Source of the DNA: Azolla caroliniana
Taxonomy: Eukaryota; Polypodiophyta
Direction: 5' to 3'
Assembly: GCA_043228905.1 (NCBI GenBank)
Contig: JBHGNT010000001.1
Location: forward strand, 15,066,001-15,130,000
DNA length: 64,000 nt
Part shown: piece after piece, positions 56,933 to 64,000 of the stretch
Layout: each line of letters opens with the position of its first letter
Position numbering within the stretch: the stretch's first letter is position 1
Notes under the pieces: model-generated
Seen by the model: the letters and a program-made list of their open reading frames with translations, nothing else
Database searches by the model: none
What the model was told of the DNA's origin: nothing
Position numbers and translations under genes: made by a program

Positions 56933-58365
56933 TTGTTCTCTGACAACGGAGGATGTACCATAGGCAACATGAGAGGCCGAGAAAGAAAACGGGCTGAGAT
57001 ACGCTTAAAGGCGTGCGGAGCCTTGAGCCGCGACGAAGGAATTGGGGAAGCCATGGAGGCGGTCTCGTTCGATGACACCCTGTGTCAAATCGGGAAGGTA
57101 GTCGAAGGAGGTCTAAGCGAAGACCGAGTCATACCGGTCAACTTGATTGACATGTATGAAGTCATTGCAGGCTTCGAAAGAGGAACCCGGGCGCATCGGA
57201 TCGCCCGAGTAGACAAGAAATACAAGACTGTAGACCGGAAGGTGAAGCTCGTCGCGGCTCCCTTGCTGGAGGGCAGCTGGGAACGAATAAAGGGGGTCGC
57301 TACCAACCCTAGCTTGCGGGATCCGACCGGCATAAGGCACCGTTTCAGTGACAAAACGCTATAAGAGTTGAAGATCGGTGGGGGTGGCTTCCTACTATTG
57401 GCGGAAGAGGATCGGTTCAGAAGGATGCTCGAAAGGCACAGGAAGGCCTTCGCATTCTCATCAGGAGAGATCGTGTGCATCGACCCAAACATCATCGAGC
57501 CAATGGTAATATTTACGGTGCCGCACGTACCATGGAGCTTCAAGCCAATCCAAGTACCGAGAACTCACATGCCGATGCTGATGGAGCTCCTTAAACAGAA
57601 AGTAGAGTTGGGCATCCTCGAACCGTCGAGTGCCCCCTATTCTAACCGGTGGTTTACGATACCGAAGAAGAACGGTACGTTGTGGTTCATCCAGGACTTA
57701 CAACCGGTCAACAAAGTGACCATCCGCAATACGGGAGTCGGACCGTCGATCGATGAGTTCGCGGAAGCCTTCACTGGAAGGTCCATATACTCGGTCGGAG
57801 ACCTTTACTCAGGATACGACCAATTCTAGTTGGCCCTGGAAAGCGGACATCACGACGATGCGAACCCCTCTCGGTCTAGTTCAGATGTGCACCTTACCAC
57901 AAGGAGGAACCAACTGGGTTGCACACATGGTGAGTGTTATGAACAGAGTTCTGAGGAATTGCATTCCGGACATCACCATGCCTTTCCTGGAGGACATCCC
58001 TATCAAGGGGTGTTCAGAGGACACCAAGGATGAGTCGATCGGCGCAGACGGGTCCCGAAGGTTTGTCACAGACCACATTGCTGACTGCGAAAAGATACTA
58101 CAAAGGCTCGAAGGCGTGCAACTTACCTTCTCGGAAGAGAAGTCGGCCTTCGGGCAACAAGAGATAGAGGCCATCGCCGACCAAGGTAGACGCCATCTCG
58201 GCAATGAAGGAGGAATGTGGATCCGTCACAGAGGTCCGGTGATTCTTAGGAGCATGCACCTTCTACCACATATGGATCCCTCATTACGCGCACGTCGCCG
58301 AACCACTCTACGGCCTGTTGAAGAAGAGCAGAAGATTTGCATGGACGAAGGAACATACAATACGT
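56933..58365 (+). pseudogene. Gypsy-5 reverse transcriptase, catalytic Asp lost
   Basis: Pre-RT VDKKYKTVDRKVKLVAAPLLEG, a TAA at 57362, then MVIFTVPHVPWSFKPIQVPRTHM, NRWFTIPKKNGTLWFIQDLQPVNKVTI and SVGDLYSGYDQF. A stop at 57827 (TAG for Q) and a shift near 57840 follow. LPQGGTNWVAHMVSVMNRVL precedes the catalytic box, which reads FLED at 57984-57995 where Gypsy-3 and Gypsy-4 have FLDD. Without the first Asp of the pair the enzyme cannot polymerise. The end breaks off at about 58365. Confidence 0.85.
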
Positions 58366-58640
58366 GCATGTATATAATAGTGGAAAATGTAGGATAATGC
58401 ACATTAGGATAAGTGATTGGAATAACTAACTTATTAAAGTATTCAATACTTGTATTTAAAGTTGATCTAATCTATTCCTCAGTTTGTTCATATGGGATCA
58501 AACCATATGTATATAATTGTGGACAATGTAAGACAGTGAACTTTAGGATAATGTCGTGGAAATAACAAACCTATTAAGGCTTTCATACTTGTATTTAAAA
58601 TTGATCTACTCTATTGCTTAGGTGATTCACATAGTATCAA
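58366..58640. repeat. Tandem duplication of about 137 bp
   Basis: TGTATATAATAGTGGAAAATGTA near 58370 recurs as TGTATATAATTGTGGACAATGTA near 58507, with the following text (TTGTATTTAAARTTGATCTA..CTATT) also repeated. It abuts the truncated Gypsy-5. Bases 58641-59036 show no gene and probably include the 3' UTR of the next gene. Confidence 0.7.
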
Positions 58641-59036
58641 ACTTCGAACGATAACGCAATTGGAACCATTATCAACACACTACACAATCTAAGCAACAAT
58701 GGAATAGAAACATAATAGTTTTAACAATAGAAGACAAAGATCCATAATAACAACATGGACAGTCATGGCAACAATTGTAGGGGCCATGTTCTGTTAAGTT
58801 TAGCTTGGACCAAAATCAGCCTCAATTTAAACTAATTCATGTTTCTCCATAAATTTGGTAGTTAGCTATGCACGCGGTGAAACCAATGTCATAAATCTAC
58901 TAACCAAGTATATAAAAATAAAATTGAAACATATAGAAGATTATAAAGATTAGAACCCACTAGGTAAAACCCAAAATTTGTATTAATAATGTGAAATCCA
59001 AACAAATCGTCAGTGTCATTTTCTTCATAGAGTCTA

Positions 59037-59389
59037 TTACATAGCAATCAATTCATCAACGTCATTTTCTTCATCATCTTGTGTAGAACTCTCTTCGGCT
59101 ATACGTGCATTGGCTTCTCCTATTAGCCGAGCCAACGAAATATCTTCTATAAGCCCATCATCAAGCTCTATTAGCTCCCCCGATTCGCCGGATAACGGAG
59201 GAATAGGCTCTCGCGAAGCAGGTTGAAACCTTTCTGTATTAGCGAGGTTCTTTGCACCGACCTCCTCATCCTGGTCTGGGCACTCCCACAAAGCCTTAAT
59301 CCGCATATTAATAAATATAACCTGCTCCTCATCCTTCTCCAATGCAACTGTATTTCTAAAGAGCTTCAATGCACATGCAGACGTCGTTC
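59037..59389 (-). other. Exon 6: methyltransferase motif I and acidic tail
   Basis: The acceptor CTTCACAG at 59390-59397 joins exon 5 (…FSGT, phase 1) to GTTSACALKLFRNTVALEKDEEQV, completing the SAM-binding motif I and the acidic residue after strand 2. The tail is E/D-rich (EESSTQDDEENDVDELIAM). The exact reconstruction of FSGTGTT over a splice site is the strongest sign that this is a genuine spliced gene. Confidence 0.8.
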
Positions 59390-61418
59390 CTGTGAAGTAA
59401 GTAACAAGAAGATTTAGTTGTCAAACAAAAAAGATTCAGTATTGGTTATCTCAAGATCGTTACCCTAGTTCGAGGAATACCTGTGCCAGAAAAGAGATCT
59501 AATATCCAGTCTCCTTCGATAGAAAACATCTCGATCAAGCACATCATAAGTCGTTGAGGTTTTTGACATGGGTTGTCAAGTCCCCGTTTTGTCGTGGTGA
59601 CATGTCGCAATTTCCGTGTCACTGCTGGATATACCAACAGATTTGAACCTCCCACTTCATTAGAATGCTCCTTGATTCTCTGTTTCTTAATTTCATCGAA
59701 GTAGCCAACCGTGATGTATTCAATGGCATTAACGAACCGAAAGGTTGGCCCTCTATTTACATTGGTTTTTATTCTATAAAAAATAATACATCGAGTTAAG
59801 AATAGATTGAACAACCTTAAGAAATGCAATATAGTGAATGACACCTATAAATAATCCTTACCATGCAAGGTTCTCGATGCCATGGCAACGAGATCTCAAA
59901 GCTTGAGCTACCGAGTACCCTTGGTCCATACTATGAAAGACAATTATTCGCCACAAGGATGCAGTCGTTAGCTCAGCGAAATCCTTGACCATCTTCTCCA
60001 ATTGTTTAAACCTAAACGGTTCATCATTGTATGATGACCTAGCCATTCGAAATCCGTAAGGAATATCCGCAATCATTAGCGTATATTCCTTCTTTGGCAC
60101 TTTTTGGATCAAGTCGACGACATCACCACAAACCACATTGTAGTAAAGATCTCTCGTAATATCTTTTTTGTGGCTAAATTTTTTAAAGGAGCCATCTTCC
60201 TCCATTTCATACGCCTTGACTAAGGGACAATTCTTTTCTTTTCTGGCTCACTCGAGATGTGAAAGGAAGGATGTATGGAAATTGTGTATATCCTTAACTT
60301 CTCCTTGTTTCTTGCCTCGACATGGTTTCTAATAGAAGCAATAGGACATCAGGTATTATTATACAAGCTCTACATATGATGAAAGGGTAATGAAATACCA
60401 CCAATACTAACGCAATCCTTGAATGCAATAAAATACTCTGATAACGGCTTATATGAAGAAGTTAGAGGATAATCCTCAGTCACTTGTTCCCAAGTTATAC
60501 ATCCAAGTTGTTTCATCATAACTTCTTGGATCTTCATGTACACCTTATGACTATAAAATTAGAAATCAAGATTAGAACTTTGAATTACACCATATAGACT
60601 ACAATTTCAGTATTTGAAAGACTTACTTATTGAACTCAGTGACCATTTCTTCAAGGCTTAAATCTTTCACCACAACCGTTGACAAATCAGACACAAGAAG
60701 CTGCTCGTCCTTAATACCTTGCATTGCTCTCCACAGAGACAGCTTCATGTCGTCTGTTGCTTCTTCAATTGTCAAGTCAATTTTCTTGGCGGCTTGTGAC
60801 TTTAACTCTAGTTGAGGGTCAACCTTACATTTCTTTTGTCATTGACCCTTTACCTCCTTATTCTCCCACATTGAGAAGATTTGATCTTGTAGGTCCCATA
60901 CTTCTCCATTTCTAAACGCCAATTGAAACCAAGACTCATATTTTCGAAGACCATCAGACTTAACATTATCATCTACAACAATACCGACTTCATGCAGACA
61001 TTGACGTCCTGGATGTAGCTTCACACCAAAACTTTTGTTTCATGTCCAAATACTCATGGTGGAAGAACCGTATACGCTCAATCGACGACATTTTCTGCCT
61101 ATAGTCATTATCATTATTATGGTCCCATGCCAACAGCTTAGCCTCTTCGGTTGTGAGCCCAACATAAATTTTGCACTTGGCATACTTGAAGAAGAAAGTC
61201 GTTGGATGTTCTCTCACAAGTTGCCGACGTGCCTCCGCTGAATGCGATCCACCAATGACAAAGTAATTATATTGATCATGCTTTCTAATATCAAAATCTT
61301 CAATGGTTTCACATTCTTCAAGATCTACCATAACAATAAAAGGCACCACAGTGGCATGGGGATTAATTTTCATTTTTTTCTTGAGATTTTGAACATGCAT
61401 GCGATGTGGCTCTCTAAT

Positions 61419-61421
61419 CTA
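61419..61421 (-). other. In-frame TAG before the ParB-like domain
   Basis: RRPL-stop-IREPHRMHVQNL reads through in the same frame on both sides. A CAG to TAG change would explain it. There is no room for an intron here. Confidence 0.8.
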
Positions 61422-62260
61422 AAGTGGTCTTCGACCTGTTTTTTCATCAATAGGGGGCCGATGGATGTGTGTTATAGGCAAATTAAACACTTTCCCTTTC
61501 CTGACCAGTTTACGCTGCATTAACTCTCTCCTTATCTTATTCTGCTCAGATGACAAAACACCTGATGCCAGCTCAGCTCCTGGCGTCCCCTTAGTGTCCT
61601 CCACTTCGTTTTCACTTGTTGAATCAGAGTCCGACATTTTGGTTGTCTTCTTCTTTGGTGGTCTTGACTGGACTTTGGATACCCTTTTTGTGGCCTTCAA
61701 TGGGGAGGGCACTTCATCTCTTAGAGTTACATGGCCTTGTATATAAGGCCTCAAGGTAACAATAAGGTTTTGTGAGCTTTCAAGATCTTTTTTGAACGCT
61801 TCTTGCCCACAAGATTCCTTTACTAAAAGATCTTCTGAAAGGAACACTTTACGTACCCCCTTGGAGCACTCTATCATTACCAGTATGTTGGCCGAATTTG
61901 CATCTTCGTAGTCAAATCGTAGAATACGGTCATTACATAAATGGGGTTTCCTTTCCAAGCTGCCCCTCCCCCTTCTTCTTTGCTGTATACAATACGACTT
62001 TTTTCTTTGAGTCGACGTATTGCATACACCATTCCTTGTCCGTTAGATCACGGTCAGGAAGGTCTTCACCTCTAGTAGCTGCTACAAGTTTCTTTTGGCT
62101 AACGTCATTGTGTGGTTGAGATTTTGACTCCTCGTTGAAGAGAAGCTTTTTTCTTCTCTTCATGGACTTGGGAGCTACCTTGGTATGTACTTCGATTGGA
62201 GAACCCTGTATGCGAAGCTTTATTTTCTTCACGGGTCGGTCTGACAGGTTCTCAAACGAC

Positions 62261-63098
62261 CTATTTAAGAAAGTACATGCAAAACCATAAGTTAGGTGGT
62301 CACGTAGATTAAGGTTGTATATTAAAATATAAATAAGTAGATGAAGAAAGGTTCTCACTAGCAGGCGATTAGTGGTGAACTATAAATATCAATCATGCAT
62401 TCAGAGTACATGGTAGTCCTATATTCAAAAATCTATTCTAGTCAGGGCTATTCAAACTAGAAAATATATATCGTAATAAGTATACAAGGTTATATATTCT
62501 CTTGAAGAGGAGGTATGACTTATATTGATTCCATAACTATATTGAGGAGAATTTGCTATCATAAAGGTAATTTGTGGGTTATTTTCTACTATTTTAAGCT
62601 ATAGTAGGTCATAAAACACCTATAATTAGGGCATGTTTTTCTAAAAAAGTAAGGCAAGTCAACATAAAAAGATTGATTTTGACAGATAGTTTGATATCTT
62701 TTCCACACAATAATTAATTGTTGCCCCAAAAACACAAATTTTCTCTTTCAAGGCCTTCTTTTATACAGGAACTCGATACGGCGTATCGAGTTCCTGTTTA
62801 AAATACAAACATAATCCAGGAACTCAACACACCTTATTGAGTTCCTATTTTAAACACAAATATTGCAAAGGAACTCGATACGCCGTATCGAGTTCCTGTT
62901 TAAAACCTAAACATTAAACAGGAACTCGATATGCCGTATCGAGTTCCTGTTTAAAAAGCAAAGAAAAAATAGGAACTGGATACACCGTATCGAGTTCCTA
63001 TATAAAATTTGTACTTTATACAGGAACTCGATACGGCGTATCGAGTTCTTGAGTGACAAAACATATTTACAAAAATGTCCACAATGTCAGAGGCCTAC
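62261..63098 (-). other. Intron 1 (838 bp) of the ParB-methyltransferase gene
   Basis: Donor CCAG/GTAGGCC at 63099/63098, acceptor TTAAATAG/GTCG at 62261/62260. The first exon gives MSSKIIEREDS and two bases; exon 2 adds one base to complete Arg, then SFENLSDRPVKK. It holds the palindrome array. Confidence 0.75.
62766..63051. repeat. Six palindromes at an exact 51-bp period
   Basis: The unit is CAGGAACTCGATACG, one central base, then its reverse complement (31 bp). Starts are at 62766, 62817, about 62868, 62919, about 62970 and 63021, each 51 bp apart. Copies 1, 4 and 6 are nearly perfect, copy 3 lacks the outermost bases, copies 2 and 5 are diverged. Spacers of about 20 bp are AT-rich (TTTAAA then AAACAT-like). 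The array lies wholly in intron 1 of the ParB-like gene. Confidence 0.95.
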
Positions 63099-63224
63099 CT
63101 GGAGTCCTCGCGCTCAATTATCTTTGAAGACATGGTTGATCGTGTGGCAGTGGAGGTGGAGATCGCGCTTTCGTGCTTCGTGCTCTGTGTGCTTTGTGTG
63201 CTCTTGTATGCTCTTTGTGTGCTC

Positions 63225-63263
63225 TTGTGAGTGAAATATGACGAGGTTGTCCTATTTATAGGG
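63225..63263 (-). promoter_or_regulatory. Core promoter of the ParB-methyltransferase gene
   Basis: The minus strand reads CCCTATAAATAGG at 63251-63263, about 120 bp before the ATG at 63133. Start of transcription would fall near 63225. The leader has repeats of GAGCACACAAAG. Confidence 0.65.
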
Positions 63264-64000
63264 ATTGACCACAGTGGTTAAAGTAACCATAGTCACCTTA
63301 ACCAAGGTTGGTAAGTTTGCGGTTAGTTAGTTGGTAACCACAGTCACATTAACTAGAGTAACTTATGATTGCATTAATGATTACAAAGTCAAACTAACAT
63401 ATTGATCAATCTTTTATAGTCATAACAACTTGCAATGACTTCAAAGGTCATGAAGGAGACAATGATAGAGGTTCATGAATGTACCAATGATTGATTACTA
63501 AAAGCAACATTTTTTGACTCTCAATTGCTGTGTATTAAAGATGTGGGCATGAATTAACCAATGATTGATAAGTCTAATATTTAAAATGGTGAGCATTAAA
63601 GAACCAATGAGTGAGAGGTTCTATATCAAATATGGGTGCCATTAATTAGCCAATGATTTTAACATTAATCCAACATATTTATGGCTTGGTAATGATTAGA
63701 TTTATATTATACTTGATTTAACTTCATATAGACCTAGTTTAAATAATTATTGATATTTTAAATACAATTACTATATTAAAAATAATATTTTTATGTATTG
63801 TATTAATATAATATTAAATAATATAGACATTCTATTGATTTGGCTTTTGTTTAGAGAGAATTTTATGTTTAGAGAGGAGTATATGTTTAGAGAGGAGCTT
63901 ATTAGTTTTTTGCCTTACCCTAAGCACATAACTTACAGAGCCCTATCTAGACCTTAAGCCATGAGTGAAGATTCACCGTTCTCGATTGAAGAATATTGTT
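63264..64000. promoter_or_regulatory. Upstream region with repeated CCAATGA motifs
   Basis: No gene. ACCAATGATTG-like elements occur at 63483, 63557, 63603 and about 63649, spaced 45-75 bp. Imperfect GGTTA/TAACC repeats occupy 63270-63360. The rest is AT-rich. Confidence 0.45.

Larger units (their letters stand above)
54098..58365 (+). mobile_element. Gypsy-5: Ty3/gypsy element, 5' LTR to RT, 3'-truncated
   Basis: The 5' LTR fills about 54098-54778 (TATA box GCTATAAAAGG near 54300). Its left end is blurred where it abuts the Gypsy-3 LTR. The primer site is 54783-54800 and the gag ATG is 54825. Gag, protease and RT follow; the sequence stops at about 58365, just after the AEPLYGLLKKSRRFAWTKEH block, before RNase H. 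Confidence 0.85.
59037..63133 (-). pseudogene. ParB-like domain plus DNA amino-methyltransferase gene, six exons, with breaks
   Basis: Model (minus strand): exon 1 63133-63099, exon 2 62260-60627, exon 3 60550-60399, exon 4 60303-59862, exon 5 59773-59481, exon 6 59389-59037 (stop). Every intron is GT-AG and the phases join (2, 2, 1, 2, 1). Product about 970 residues. The N-terminus is basic, with KKIKLRIQGSP and an SDSDSTSENE acidic patch. The ParB-like domain (about residues 310-435) has NPHATVVPFIVMVDL, YFVIGGSHSAEARRQL (the GxHR-like box) and EEAKLLAWDHNNDNDYR. The permuted methyltransferase has motif IV ADIPYGF at 60050-60067 and motif I DLFSGTGTTSACAL across exons 5/6. This order is that of beta-class N6-A/N4-C enzymes. 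Breaks: +1 shifts near 61970 (G run) and 61030 (T run); stops at 61419 (TAG), 60839 (TGA), 60248 (TGA) and at the exon 4/5 join (TGA). Target base and activity are unknown. Confidence 0.75.

Noticed and set aside
60304-60398. Alternative acceptor for intron 3 at about 60332 (CTATTAG/AAACC)
   Set aside because: It joins exon 3 in the wrong phase and hits a stop soon after; the acceptor at 60304 keeps the phase. RNA evidence would settle this.
61405-61440. A small intron removing the TAG at 61419
   Set aside because: The only GT-AG pair around it spans 18 bases, too short for a plant intron.
62766-63051. CRISPR-like array (31-bp repeats, 20-bp spacers)
   Set aside because: The repeats are full palindromes, the spacers are AT-rich and similar to each other, the context is an intron of a plant gene, and no cas genes are present.

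Overview
This is a retrotransposon-rich stretch of a land-plant nuclear genome. The evidence is plant-type Ty1/copia, Ty3/gypsy and L1-like LINE elements, a primer-binding site matching plant tRNA-Trp, GT-AG introns, and a dirigent-family gene. I cannot name the species. Only two loci look like host genes: a single-exon dirigent-like gene (39425-39937, +) and a six-exon ParB-like plus DNA-methyltransferase gene (59037-63133, -). The rest is mostly transposable elements, nearly all decayed, many nested. Element names below (Gypsy-1, Copia-1, LTR-A and so on) are my own labels.

Layout. 1-8570: 3' part of a Ty3 element (Gypsy-1) with gag, protease, RT, RNase H, integrase, an unusual 3' coiled-coil ORF and a 328-bp LTR. 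8632-10947: fragments of a copia integrase and of a gypsy gag, then degenerate repeats. 10948-17591: an LTR (LTR-A) split by a structurally complete 5.9-kb copia element (Copia-1) with a perfect AAATT duplication. 17592-20064: copia gag/integrase remnant and an LTR-like region. 20065-31000: a gypsy element (Gypsy-2) whose 5' LTR is split by a 7.8-kb copia (Copia-2, TTTAG duplication). Copia-2 is split by a solo gypsy LTR (LTR-B), which is split by another solo LTR (LTR-D, TAAAG duplication), so the nest is four deep. 31001-32182: copia 5' end fragment (Copia-3). 32871-37600: LINE split by a second LTR-A copy.

37600-40855 holds the dirigent gene and its flanks. 40856-43606: two nested copia 5' ends (Copia-5, Copia-4), the second split by solo LTR-E. 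43611-58365: three related gypsy elements (Gypsy-4 minus; Gypsy-3 and Gypsy-5 plus) with an unusual FLDDIPIKG polymerase motif; two of them show a tRNA-Trp primer site. Gypsy-3 carries another LTR-E.

The most unusual locus is at the right end. The minus-strand gene has a TATA box, an 11-codon first exon, an 838-bp first intron and five more exons whose phases join. It encodes a basic N-terminal region, a ParB-like domain, and a permuted amino-methyltransferase (motif IV DIPYGF before motif I FSGTGTT). This domain pair is familiar from phages and plasmids, not plants. Its first intron holds six 31-bp palindromes at an exact 51-bp spacing, which invites comparison with a ParB binding array. The copy as given has two +1 shifts in homopolymer tracts and four in-frame stops, so it is either a young pseudogene or a gene with assembly errors plus mutations.
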